Of a stretch of 64,000 nucleotides of DNA, positions 17,828 through 25,783 are shown one piece after another. Under the pieces are notes generated by a model that saw only the letters and a list, made by a program, of their open reading frames with translations, was not told the origin of the DNA and did no database searches. A program made the position numbers and the translations under genes. Origin of the DNA: DASPOF01 sp035626155 (lineage in GTDB: Bacteria; Desulfobacterota; Binatia; Binatales; Binataceae); NCBI GenBank assembly GCA_035626155.1, contig DASPOF010000108.1, positions 1 to 64,000 on the forward strand. The letters run 5' to 3'. Every line of letters starts with the position of its first letter. Position 1 is the first letter of the stretch.

Positions 17828-18388
17828 ATGAGCGGGCGCGGCGAAAGCCATTCGGCGGATAGATCCAGCGAAACGATCGAAAACCCGGGCGACGCCTGGT
17901 ACCTGGTTCGGACCAAGACGGGTAGAGAACGCTGGGTGCGCGATCAGCTTGGGGGGATCGCGTCGGATGTTTTTCTGCCGATGCTGCGCACGCGCACGCC
18001 GCGATGGGGCCGGATGGCAACCGCGGTGGTTCCCCTGTTTCCGTGTTATGTATTCGCCCGGCTCGATTTGCAGCGTTCCTACTTCGATGTGAAGTACATG
18101 CAGGGGGTGCGCGGAATCGTTTCGGCGGGCAAGGACCCGCTCGCCGTGCCGCCCGCGATCATCGCCGAGATTCGCCGGCGCGGCGTCGATGATGTGGTCG
18201 TGATTCCGGAGAAGCCGTTCGGCCGCGGCGAGCGCGTGGTGGTCGTCGGCGGACCGTTTCGCGGCTTCGATGCAATCTTCGAGCGTTACTTGTCCGGCGC
18301 CGAGCGCGTTGCGATCCTGCTGAGCGCGATCGAATCGAGCGGGCTCAGAGTGGTTCTCTCCGCTTCCGCGGTCGCCAAGTACACGTAG
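17828..18388 (+). CDS. NusG/RfaH-like transcription antitermination paralogue
   Basis: A 186-aa specialised NusG homologue. Residues 23-115 form the NusG N-terminal (NGN) domain that binds RNA polymerase: WYLVRTKTGRERWVRDQL, then VVPLFPCYVFARLDL and a VRGIVSAG segment. A basic linker leads to a KOW-like C-terminus (FGRGERVVVVGGPFRGF). Proteins of this class (RfaH, LoaP, UpxY) load at the leader of long polysaccharide or antibiotic operons and suppress termination. Its place at the head of the exopolysaccharide locus supports that role. ATG 17828 follows GGAAG with a 7-nt spacer; GTG 17825 is adjacent. It starts 15 bp after a strong terminator, so it needs its own promoter or readthrough. Confidence 0.88.
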   Translation: MSGRGESHSADRSSETIENPGDAWYLVRTKTGRERWVRDQLGGIASDVFLPMLRTRTPRWGRMATAVVPLFPCYVFARLDLQRSYFDVKYMQGVRGIVSAGKDPLAVPPAIIAEIRRRGVDDVVVIPEKPFGRGERVVVVGGPFRGFDAIFERYLSGAERVAILLSAIESSGLRVVLSASAVAKYT

Positions 18389-18435
18389 TCGCGGGGCGGG
18401 CGGCAGGGGCCCTGCGGGCCGTGCGATCGAGGATC

Positions 18436-19005
18436 ATGACAGCGTTCCCGCAGGCCAGGCGCGTCATCGCACGAAGCGGTCTTGCCGTTGCGCTCGCCGC
18501 GTTGGCCGGATGCTTTGTCCCACCGGCGCAGAATGTTCCGGCCTGGCTGGGTCTCTCCCAGCCTGAACTGACTTCCTTTCTCGGCGTACGATTCGGCGAA
18601 TCGCTTGCGCGCGTGGAGCGCGAACACCCGGGCGGGGCCATCGATACGAGTCCCTACGGCGCCGACCTGTACAGAATCGAGAATGTACAAGCCGATTCGG
18701 CCGGCTACGAATCGGTTGACTACGAGTTTACAAAGAATCTCGGCATGCAGGCCGCGATCGCAACTTTCAGTCACACGGCGAGCGGCGATGTGTTGCGCTC
18801 GATGGAGGCCGCTCTGGGAGCCCCCGGCGTCTTACGGCCGCGATCGGCCGCCGGGCCCGACACACTGGAAGCATCGTGGGAGATGCCGCACGGGGCTAAA
18901 GCGATGTTCCTGGGTCCGGCCCGCAAGGTCGTGATGCTCGGCCCGGCAGGATCGTCGCTCCGAAACGACATCGCGTTGCAAGCCTCCGCCCGGCTCAGGC
19001 CGTGA
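18436..19005 (+). CDS. Putative lipoprotein of the polysaccharide locus
   Basis: A 189-aa protein with a type II signal peptide: basic start, hydrophobic GLAVALAALAG and a lipobox LAGC placing the lipidated Cys at residue 26. The mature part begins with PPAQNVPAWLGLSQPEL and has a FLGVRFGESLARVEREHPGG segment seen in small periplasmic proteins of unknown function. No enzymatic motif is visible. The start is uncertain: ATG 18436 has GAGG only 3 nt upstream, and GTG 18421 is in frame. It lies 47 bp after the NusG-like gene. An outer-membrane assembly or accessory role in polysaccharide export is a guess from position. Confidence 0.7.
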   Translation: MTAFPQARRVIARSGLAVALAALAGCFVPPAQNVPAWLGLSQPELTSFLGVRFGESLARVEREHPGGAIDTSPYGADLYRIENVQADSAGYESVDYEFTKNLGMQAAIATFSHTASGDVLRSMEAALGAPGVLRPRSAAGPDTLEASWEMPHGAKAMFLGPARKVVMLGPAGSSLRNDIALQASARLRP

Positions 19006-19179
19006 TCGCACGATCGGCGCATTGAGAACGGCCCGGTCGCCTTTCGGGGGTGCGCGGTCCTTGCAGTTAGCGGTCTAAGCGTGCTACACGACGCCGCTGT
19101 AACCTTGGGCGCACCAGGACTTAGCTTTCACTAGCATCGCGTCTGGCCCGCACGCCGTGGTCAATCCCGCCTCGGAAAT

Positions 19180-19245
19180 TGCGCGCCGCTGCAAGCTTTT
19201 GCACGGCAAAGCCGCGTGAAGACCACGTGAGATGGCGGACGCGCA
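19180..19245 (+). ncRNA. Candidate structured leader RNA with four-way junction
   Basis: A closing stem pairs T19180-GCGCG-CCGC (to 19189) with GCGG-A-CGCGC-A (19235-19245), with a single bulged A at 19239. Inside it three hairpins follow with no linkers: TGCAA/TTGCA (19190-19194 with 19199-19203, loop GCTT), CGGC/GCCG (19204-19207 with 19211-19214, loop AAA) and CGTG/CACG (19215-19218 with 19224-19227, loop AAGAC). TGAGATG (19228-19234) joins back to the closing stem. It matches no riboswitch class I can recall. This is a hand-drawn fold, not an energy calculation. Confidence 0.4.
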
Positions 19246-19321
19246 TCCGTTCCGATTAGCGGTGCCCCGATAGCGAAAACGAGCTTTTTCGCCATGGTGA
19301 CCTTATCCATCTTTTCTTTTC

Positions 19322-19358
19322 CGAGGGCTTCGCGATGAAGGCCGCGCCGCGGCCCTCG
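19322..19358 (+). promoter_or_regulatory. Hairpin that can sequester the leader-ORF Shine-Dalgarno
   Basis: CGAGGGC (19322-19328), containing the Shine-Dalgarno GAGGG for ATG 19335, pairs perfectly with GCCCTCG (19352-19358). A competing hairpin GGCCG (19340-19344) with CGGCC (19350-19354) uses part of the same 3' arm and would free the Shine-Dalgarno. The two folds exclude each other. Confidence 0.45.
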
Positions 19359-19427
19359 CGAACTTGGGAGATCTCGCAAGCGCGCCTGAGCGGCGCTCAG
19401 ACCGCGTCGTTATGCTCGGCACGATGA
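19335..19427 (+). CDS. Possible 30-codon leader ORF coupled to the export gene
   Basis: ATG 19335 has GAGGG seven bases upstream and reads MKAAPRPSRTWEISQ... for 30 residues to TGA 19425-19427. The stop overlaps the export gene's ATG (19424) as ATGA. The export gene's ATG has no good Shine-Dalgarno of its own, so translational coupling from this ORF is plausible. The peptide has no recognised motif and may only serve regulation. Confidence 0.45.
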   Translation: MKAAPRPSRTWEISQARLSGAQTASLCSAR

Positions 19428-22309
19428 AACATTTTGCGCTGGCGTTAACTGCGAGTGTCGCGATTGTTTCGGCGGTGTTCGCTTTTGGCGGCCGCGCGCA
19501 CGCGCAGGCGAACGGCGGCGGGCTGGGCGCCGCGAATCCCGCCTGCTTCAATCCCGGCGATGCGAACGCCGATGCCGCATCCGCCGCTGGAGTCCCGCCG
19601 TGCGCATCGCCATCCGTAACCGGCGCGGGCTCCCTGGAACAGGGTGCGGGCGCGCTAAGCGCGACTGCGGGTGGCGCGGTCACGGGCGGAGGCCAGATTC
19701 TCCCCCGGTCGCCGGCGAATCGGGAGGCCGTGTCAAACGTCCTCCAGCACCTGGGACTTTCGGCCGACGAGTTGAGCGCGCTCAAGAGCGAAACGGCGAC
19801 GGGCGGGCTTGGCCCCGATGAAATTCAGCAGCTTTGCCTGCGCCTGGCCGCCAAGCAGCTCAGTGCGGACGATGTCCCCGGTATCACGTCCGCCCTGGGG
19901 CTTAAGCTTACCGACGAGCAGATCGCGCAGCTCAAGAGCTGCACGCAGCTTGCAACCGAGCAGAAGTCCGGCGCGCAGGCCGGATCAACGGCTGGCGCGG
20001 CGCGCACGAGACCCGATGAGGTCTCATCGATCGAGAAGACTTTCCGCGCGCTGGATTCCGGCGCTGCGCCCGAGGTTCCGACCGCGCATGAGATTAGCCA
20101 GTTTGGCTACGCGCTGTTTTCGGCGAAGAGTTCGGGCGCGGCCGCCGCCTCCGACGTCCCGGTTGGAATCAATTACGTGATCGGCCCGGGCGATGAGCTC
20201 AAGGTTCTCATGTGGGGGCGCATTAATGACACGCTCGCGCTCACCGTCTCGCGCGACGGCGCGATCGCGATACCCGGCATCGGGCCCTTCGAGGTGGCCG
20301 GTTTGACCTTCGATCAGGCGAAAAAACTGATCGAGGGCCGCGCCGGACAGATAACCGGGGTCAAGGTCGATGTCACGATGGGCCGGCTCAGAACCATCCA
20401 GGTGTTCGTGGTCGGAGAGGTCGAGCAGCCGGGCGCCTACAGTGTGAGCGCGCTCGGGCACGTATCCAACGCGCTCGAGGCCGCCGGCGGGATCACGAAA
20501 ATCGGCAGCTTAAGGCGCATCGAGCTGCGCCGCGGCAATCAGCTCGCAAAGGTGATCGATCTGTACGGACTTCTGCTGAGCGGCCGGCTTGCCGGCGACG
20601 ACCAGCTTCAGGCCGGCGACGTGATCTTCGTACCAGTGATCGGGCCGGTGGCGGGTGTCGTCGGCGACGTCAAGCGTCCGGCGATTTACGAGCTGGCGAG
20701 CCAGAGCGATTCGCTCGGCAATCTGATCAAGGTCGCAGGCGGGATCAGCGCGTTCGGCTATGCGCAGCGCGTGCAGGTGGAACGCGTGCAAAATCACCAG
20801 CAGCGCGTCGCGCTCGACATCGATCTGAGCGATGTTCGCGCTGCGCGGTTCGAGGTTCGCGACGGCGATCTGGTCAAGGTTTATCCGGTGCTGCCCGCGC
20901 AGCACGACGTGGTGCTCGTGCACGGCAACGTGAATCGTCCCGGCAAGTATGAATGGCATCCGGGCATGCGGGTCGCCGATCTGGTCGCGGCGGCCGAGGG
21001 AGTCGCGCCGCATACCTTCTTCCGCTACGCGCTCATCCGCCGAAAGGAAGGCCGCGAGAAGAAGCTGCGCATCCTGCCCGTCGATCTCGGCCAGGCGCTG
21101 AGCGATCACCTCGCCGGCCCGGCCAATCCGGCGCTCGAGCAGGAGGACGAGCTGACCGTCTTCAACGAGTCGCAGATGAAGTATCTGCCCACGGTCCAGG
21201 TGCTCGGCGAAGTTCGCAATCCCGGCTATTACGTGCTGACCGACGGGATGCGCGTAAGCGACCTGCTGTATCTTGCCGGCGGGCTGAGGGACGATGCGTA
21301 CCAGAAGCAGGCGGAGCTGGCGCGCACGCAAGTGGTCGATGGCTCGCATACGAGCCACACGTTCATGGACATCGACCTGCGCGCGGCGCTGGAGGGCGCG
21401 GAGCAGCACAACCCGGCTCTGGAAGCCAACGATCAGCTCTTCGTGCGCCGCGCGACGGATTGGCATCTGCCCTGGGTGGTCTATGTGCGGGGACGCGTGG
21501 CGCGGCCCGGGCCATACACGATCCACGAGGGCGAGCGGATCGCGTCGGTGCTCGAGCGATGCGGCGGGCTGCTGTCCGACGCGTTTCTGCCCGCGGCGGT
21601 CCTCATTCGCCAGTCGGTCAGACAGGCTGAGCAGGAGCGGCTGGACCAGGCGCGCCAGCGGCTGGAGGAGGCGATCCTCAGGGCGCGCCTCAACCCCAGT
21701 CCGTTCGCGCCCACGACCGGCCTTGCAGGCGGCGCGAACGGAATTGCCGCAGCGCCCGGAGCTGACGCCCAATCGGTCGCAATCCTGGAACGAGTGCTGG
21801 CGGAATCCGAAGGCCGGCAAGCGCAGGGACGGCTCGTGATTCACTTGAAGCCGCTCGATGAACTCGTCAGCACGCCCGACAACATCGCGATGGTCGATCA
21901 GGACGCGCTCACGATTCCGCGCCGGCCCGCATCGATCAACGTTCTCGGCGAAGTGTACAGCCCCAATTCGATCGTCTATCGCCCGGGACTCACCGTGCGC
22001 GATTACCTCAATCAGGCAGGCGGCCCCAACGAGGGCGCGGACCCCGGCCACATCATGGTGATCAAGGCCGACGGTTCGGTTCTCACCGACGATGGGTTGC
22101 GTGCAAGCAGGGAGGCCACGATGTTCCCGCTGCTGCCAGTCATCTCGGGAGGGTTGATGTCGGCGCGCGCGGAGCCGGGTGACACGATCTACGTGCCGGA
22201 AAAACTCGAGTACGTGAGCAAGCTCCAGATGACTGCGACGGTCACGCAGGTAATTGCGCAGACCGCGGGAGCGCTCGCCGTGGTCGGGATTCTGGCGGCG
22301 GCGCTCTAA
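19424..22309 (+). CDS. Polysaccharide export protein (Wza/OPX-like) with six SLBB domains
   Basis: A 961-aa exported protein. It has a signal peptide (residues 1-28, ending GGRAHAQ, no lipobox), a low-complexity segment, a helical region with LxxDEI-type repeats (about 105-190), a Poly_export domain (about 245-325, starting NYVIGPGDELKVLMWG), then six SLBB domains beginning near 325, 410, 500, 590, 690 and 840 (each like GEVxxPGxY ... AGG). A final hydrophobic stretch (IAQTAGALAVVGILAAAL) could be a membrane helix. Wza normally has fewer SLBB domains and is lipidated. The likely role is the periplasmic/outer-membrane conduit for polysaccharide. An in-frame ATG at 19412 also exists. The next gene starts 8 bp later. 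Confidence 0.88.
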   Translation: MKHFALALTASVAIVSAVFAFGGRAHAQANGGGLGAANPACFNPGDANADAASAAGVPPCASPSVTGAGSLEQGAGALSATAGGAVTGGGQILPRSPANREAVSNVLQHLGLSADELSALKSETATGGLGPDEIQQLCLRLAAKQLSADDVPGITSALGLKLTDEQIAQLKSCTQLATEQKSGAQAGSTAGAARTRPDEVSSIEKTFRALDSGAAPEVPTAHEISQFGYALFSAKSSGAAAASDVPVGINYVIGPGDELKVLMWGRINDTLALTVSRDGAIAIPGIGPFEVAGLTFDQAKKLIEGRAGQITGVKVDVTMGRLRTIQVFVVGEVEQPGAYSVSALGHVSNALEAAGGITKIGSLRRIELRRGNQLAKVIDLYGLLLSGRLAGDDQLQAGDVIFVPVIGPVAGVVGDVKRPAIYELASQSDSLGNLIKVAGGISAFGYAQRVQVERVQNHQQRVALDIDLSDVRAARFEVRDGDLVKVYPVLPAQHDVVLVHGNVNRPGKYEWHPGMRVADLVAAAEGVAPHTFFRYALIRRKEGREKKLRILPVDLGQALSDHLAGPANPALEQEDELTVFNESQMKYLPTVQVLGEVRNPGYYVLTDGMRVSDLLYLAGGLRDDAYQKQAELARTQVVDGSHTSHTFMDIDLRAALEGAEQHNPALEANDQLFVRRATDWHLPWVVYVRGRVARPGPYTIHEGERIASVLERCGGLLSDAFLPAAVLIRQSVRQAEQERLDQARQRLEEAILRARLNPSPFAPTTGLAGGANGIAAAPGADAQSVAILERVLAESEGRQAQGRLVIHLKPLDELVSTPDNIAMVDQDALTIPRRPASINVLGEVYSPNSIVYRPGLTVRDYLNQAGGPNEGADPGHIMVIKADGSVLTDDGLRASREATMFPLLPVISGGLMSARAEPGDTIYVPEKLEYVSKLQMTATVTQVIAQTAGALAVVGILAAAL

Positions 22310-22317
22310 GGGGGGAA

Positions 22318-22971
22318 TTGAAAGTTCGCGCAGCAGCCGCGCTGCTTGCGGCCGCGTGCCTGGCGCTGGGCAGCGCTGCGCCCGCACTTGCCCAGCAGGC
22401 CGGCGCGCCGGGCCGCGAGCACGTCGATACGACGCGCCTGTTTCGCGCGGCGGCGCGGCTGTATGGCCTCGACCCGGACCTGCTCGCCGCGATCGCTGCG
22501 GTCGAGTCGGGCGCAAGCTACGATGCGCTCTCGCGCGCAGGCGCGCAGGGCCTGATGCAGCTCATGCCGTCCACATCGATGCGCTTTGGCGTGATCGATC
22601 CCTTCGATCCTGTCAGCAACACGCTCGGAGCGGCGCGGCTGCTCAACTATCTTCACCGCGCGGGGACCGCTGCGCTCACGTTGCCCGAGATTCTCGCCGC
22701 CTACAACGCCGGCGAGGGCGCAGTCGAGAAGTACGGCGGAATTCCTCCGTACCCGGAGACCCGCCAGTACGTGAAGAAAGTCCTGATCGCTTACCTGCTC
22801 GGGACCGAGTCCGATTCGCTGGCCGCGAAAATCCACGGCGCGGCCCCGCCGTCCGAGCCGGTGCTGATTCGCGACCGAAGCCCGCTCGACCAGCTTGCAG
22901 AGATCCGCCGATTGCGCGCCCTTGCGCTGGAACGGGCGCGGCCCGGCGGTTGGGAGCAAGGCGCGCGGTGA
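22318..22971 (+). CDS. Lytic transglycosylase (SLT domain)
   Basis: A 217-aa exported muramidase-like enzyme that cleaves peptidoglycan glycan strands to form 1,6-anhydroMurNAc ends. The signal peptide is about residues 1-26 (ending APALAQQ). The SLT domain shows the catalytic Glu63 in AIAAVESGASYDALS, then GAQGLMQLMPSTSMRFGV and ILAAYNAGEGAVEKYGGIPPY. The start is a TTG at 22318 with a strong GGGGG Shine-Dalgarno directly after the export gene stop. In this operon it probably opens the cell wall for assembly of the export machinery. Its TGA overlaps the next ATG by one base. Confidence 0.92.
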   Translation: MKVRAAAALLAAACLALGSAAPALAQQAGAPGREHVDTTRLFRAAARLYGLDPDLLAAIAAVESGASYDALSRAGAQGLMQLMPSTSMRFGVIDPFDPVSNTLGAARLLNYLHRAGTAALTLPEILAAYNAGEGAVEKYGGIPPYPETRQYVKKVLIAYLLGTESDSLAAKIHGAAPPSEPVLIRDRSPLDQLAEIRRLRALALERARPGGWEQGAR

Positions 22972-24620
22972 TGCCCGCTCGCCGCACCAGCGCTCGATGC
23001 GCGCTTGCGGCCGCGCTCGCCGCGCTATGGCTGCTTGGCGGGCCGCGCGCCGCACTCGCCTCGACTTATGCGGTATATATCCCGCTGGACAGTTCCATTT
23101 ACGCCGAGCTCGACACGCTCAACGGGCTTGGATTTCTCGATAGCTACCTCCCCGAGATAAAGCCGATCACCCGGGTCGAGGCCGCGCGCCTGGCGCTGGA
23201 GGCCGAGGCGAATCTCGACACCGGCGGGCCGAATCATCTGGCGGATTCGATCGTCAAAGTGCTGCGCGCCCAGCTCAAGGAGGAAATCAACTGGCTCGAA
23301 GAAGACCACGAGGACGGGCTGCCCACGATGGTCCATCCGGTCGAACGCGTCGAGGGCCAGTACATCTACTCGGGGGGCGTGCGCCGAAAGCTTGACACCG
23401 GAAACTCCGGCATCGATTTCACCGAAGGCACGCCGCTGCTTCCCAACAACGACAACCTTTCAACTGGCGCCGGAAGCAATGAAACCTTGCGGTGGTCGGG
23501 ATGGATGGGGCTTGGCGGTTTCATCGCGGGATACGGCGAGGGCGCGATCTCGGGGCCGCTCACGCACGGCCCGCGCGGATTGAACCGCGCCCAGTTGCTG
23601 ACGGGTGAGGCGGTGGTCGGACTGGGCAATGTCGCGATCTCATTCGGGCAGGAGGAGATGGCGTGGGGGACTGGCCAATTCGGGTCGCTCTCGCAGAGCA
23701 ATAATGGGCTGCCGTTTCCGGCGCTCCGCATCCAGAACATTCATCCAAGCCATCTCCCCGGAATTCTTAGGTACCTCGGATTGTTCCGCTGGCAGGCATT
23801 CTTCGGCGAGCTCGATGGCGGCCGCCAGTTTGCGCACCCCTGGATCGACGGTCAGATACTGAGCTTCAAGCCGCTTCCGAATATCGAGTACGGCTTTACG
23901 CATACGATCATGTTCGGCGGCCGCGGGAACGACCACTACGGATTCGGCGGTTTCCTCGGGCGCGCGACCGGATTTGCAACCGGCAGTCCCGCCGGTGCGA
24001 ATACTAACTCCCGGGGCGGTCTCTACGTGAAATATCGGATGCCGGGATTGCGCAACACGGTCCTCTACCAGGAGATTCTGGGCGAGGACAATCTTTCCGG
24101 GGAGATCTCCGGCATCGGGCGCTTCATGCCATTCCTCGCGGTGTCATACCAGGGAGGGGTGTACATTCCCGAATTGACTTCTGACGGACGCACTACAGCG
24201 CAGATCGAATACGCCATCCTGGATCCCAACTACTCGACTCACAGCGACTCGCTCTATTGGACCTATCAGAATAGCCTGATGGGCTACGAACTGGGGCCCA
24301 ACGGGTCCAAAGTCGATATCGACTTCGGGCGATGGAGCAAGGATTTCGCGAAAGTTGATCTCGACCTCTTTTACACCGAGCGTGCGCCGATGCTTAAGGG
24401 GGCGAACCTCAGCAAAGAGCACAGCGGCGGGCTGGCTATTGACTACTGGCAACTGCCGGTTGCGATGAGCGGGCTTCAGGATTCACTCGGCGAGGTGCGC
24501 ACGCGGATCGCACTCGAGTACGTGAACAATATTAACTACTCCAGCCGCAATTCCATCCGATCGCTGGTGCAGATATCGGTTGGACTCAACCCGTCCTGGC
24601 GGAGCCTGGTCTGGCGATGA
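22971..24620 (+). CDS. Wzi-like capsule assembly protein
   Basis: A 549-aa exported protein of the capsule assembly Wzi family, outer-membrane beta-barrels that help attach or organise polysaccharide at the surface. The signal peptide ends around RAALAS. Family-like segments are SFGQEEMAWGTGQFGSLSQS, the aromatic-rich strands around LFRWQAFFGELDGGR, and FSKPLPN-type strands FKPLPNIEYGFTHTIMFGG. Alternating strands run to the C-terminus (SLVWR). ATG 22971 overlaps the transglycosylase stop (TGATG). A longer upstream extension of this frame exists but is only the shadow of the preceding gene. It ends with ATGA overlapping the next gene. Confidence 0.85.
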   Translation: MPARRTSARCALAAALAALWLLGGPRAALASTYAVYIPLDSSIYAELDTLNGLGFLDSYLPEIKPITRVEAARLALEAEANLDTGGPNHLADSIVKVLRAQLKEEINWLEEDHEDGLPTMVHPVERVEGQYIYSGGVRRKLDTGNSGIDFTEGTPLLPNNDNLSTGAGSNETLRWSGWMGLGGFIAGYGEGAISGPLTHGPRGLNRAQLLTGEAVVGLGNVAISFGQEEMAWGTGQFGSLSQSNNGLPFPALRIQNIHPSHLPGILRYLGLFRWQAFFGELDGGRQFAHPWIDGQILSFKPLPNIEYGFTHTIMFGGRGNDHYGFGGFLGRATGFATGSPAGANTNSRGGLYVKYRMPGLRNTVLYQEILGEDNLSGEISGIGRFMPFLAVSYQGGVYIPELTSDGRTTAQIEYAILDPNYSTHSDSLYWTYQNSLMGYELGPNGSKVDIDFGRWSKDFAKVDLDLFYTERAPMLKGANLSKEHSGGLAIDYWQLPVAMSGLQDSLGEVRTRIALEYVNNINYSSRNSIRSLVQISVGLNPSWRSLVWR

Positions 24621-25714
24621 GCACCCGCCCGAAGCAAGACCGCGCTGAGCACTCGCTCCCGGAAGGAGATCGCACAACACCCGGGCAAGAGGTGTCCTAT
24701 GCTCCCGGGCCGGCATCGCCGCCTGCGCTGAGCGAGAGCCAGTTCGCGATGTTCGAACTCTTGCGGTGGGTGCGCCTGCTCTGGTCGCGCCGGCATTTGA
24801 TAATCGGCGCGACCCTGGCCGTGGCCATGTGCTTCGGTATCCGCGACAAGTTCTTCTCGGTCAAGATGTACCGGGCGCAGGCGGTGATCACGCCGGTAGA
24901 TCCGGACGCGAGCCTGGCGGGCTCGCTCGGCATAGGCGGCCTCAACTCCGGCGCAGGAGCGGGCAACGGGATCGCGTCGCTGCTGAACCTTGGCGGCCAG
25001 AACGACAATACGATGATTGCGCAGCAGTACATCGCGATCATGACCAGCTTCGCGTTTACCAGCGAGCTGATGAACCGTTATCACCTGGAGCGCAAAATCG
25101 TCCCCGTCGAGAGCGGCCCCGGTGCGCGCCTGACGCGCTGGGCGATTCACGAAAGAATTTCGAGCCGATTTCAGGCCGAGTACGACTACAAGAGCGGGAA
25201 TCTTCTCCTGTACTTCATCGATTCCGATCCTGGCGAGGGCGCCGAGATTCTCGGCTTCTATCTCGCGAGCCTTCGCGAGAAGGTGCGCGCCGAACAGATT
25301 GGCAGCGCGGCCGCCGCGGCCGCATCGTTGCAGGACGAGATTCGCAAGACTTCCGACGCGTTGCTGCAGAACGAGCTCTACGAGCTGGTCGCGCGGCAGA
25401 TCGAGCGTGAGAAGATCGCGCAGGTGGAGGGGGATTTCGCCTTCAAAGTGATCGAGCCGCCGGTGGTCCCGGACCAGATCTTCGCGCCCCGCGCGAGAAG
25501 GGACGCTACCCTGGCCGCATCGATCGTCTTCGTGCTTTCGTGCGCGCTGGTGCTGGGCTTCGACTTCGTCAGACGCGCACGCGCGCAGATGGAACTGATC
25601 GAGCGCGCGCGATCGATGCCGCCGGCTTTGCTCCCGGAGCCGCCGGCTGAACCGCCTTCTTCCCCATCGCCGGTCATCCCGGGGCGTGCCGCGCGTCCTT
25701 CAGCTCGCAGGTAA
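24617..25714 (+). CDS. Wzz-like polysaccharide chain-length/co-polymerase protein
   Basis: A 365-aa inner-membrane protein of the Wzz/GumC type. A cytoplasmic N-terminus of about 50 residues precedes TM1 (HLIIGATLAVAMCFGI), a periplasmic domain follows with RAQAVITPVDPDAS and a Gly/Asn-rich segment, then helices around 225-280 (coiled-coil-like), TM2 (ATLAASIVFVLSCALVLGF, about 300) and a Pro/Arg-rich tail. The FKVIEPPVVPDQIFAPR motif before TM2 is typical of the family. No Walker motifs or Tyr-rich kinase tail are present, so it is not a full Wzc kinase. It is translationally coupled to the Wzi-like gene by a 4-bp ATGA overlap. Confidence 0.88.
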   Translation: MSTRPKQDRAEHSLPEGDRTTPGQEVSYAPGPASPPALSESQFAMFELLRWVRLLWSRRHLIIGATLAVAMCFGIRDKFFSVKMYRAQAVITPVDPDASLAGSLGIGGLNSGAGAGNGIASLLNLGGQNDNTMIAQQYIAIMTSFAFTSELMNRYHLERKIVPVESGPGARLTRWAIHERISSRFQAEYDYKSGNLLLYFIDSDPGEGAEILGFYLASLREKVRAEQIGSAAAAAASLQDEIRKTSDALLQNELYELVARQIEREKIAQVEGDFAFKVIEPPVVPDQIFAPRARRDATLAASIVFVLSCALVLGFDFVRRARAQMELIERARSMPPALLPEPPAEPPSSPSPVIPGRAARPSARR

Positions 25715-25783
25715 TTCAGGTCCGGAGATCGGGCAGGATCTGCGATCGTTCACGATTCGTCTTTGCGCGAGAAAGATATGTTC

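Larger units (their letters stand above)
19006..19423 (+). other. 418-bp leader region before the polysaccharide export gene
   Basis: This gap has no long gene but much potential RNA structure. It includes an ops-like string GCGGTCTAAGCGTGCT (19070-19085), a four-way-junction fold (19180-19245), a hairpin GCGAAAA/TTTTCGC (19273-19279 with 19286-19292), a hairpin that can cover a Shine-Dalgarno (19322-19358) and a 30-codon leader ORF (19335-19427). A weak promoter-like pair TTGCAG (19061-19066) and TACACG (19085-19090, 18-bp spacer) is also present. Confidence 0.6.

Noticed and set aside
19006..19423. c-di-GMP (GEMM) riboswitch in the leader
   Set aside because: A GGCAAAGCC string is present at 19205-19213, but the surrounding GEMM core motifs are missing.
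22254..22970. Upstream part of a 788-codon frame that would fuse a long N-terminus to the Wzi-like protein
   Set aside because: This part overlaps the transglycosylase gene in another frame and is Arg-rich without motifs. The real start is ATG 22971, with a signal peptide.
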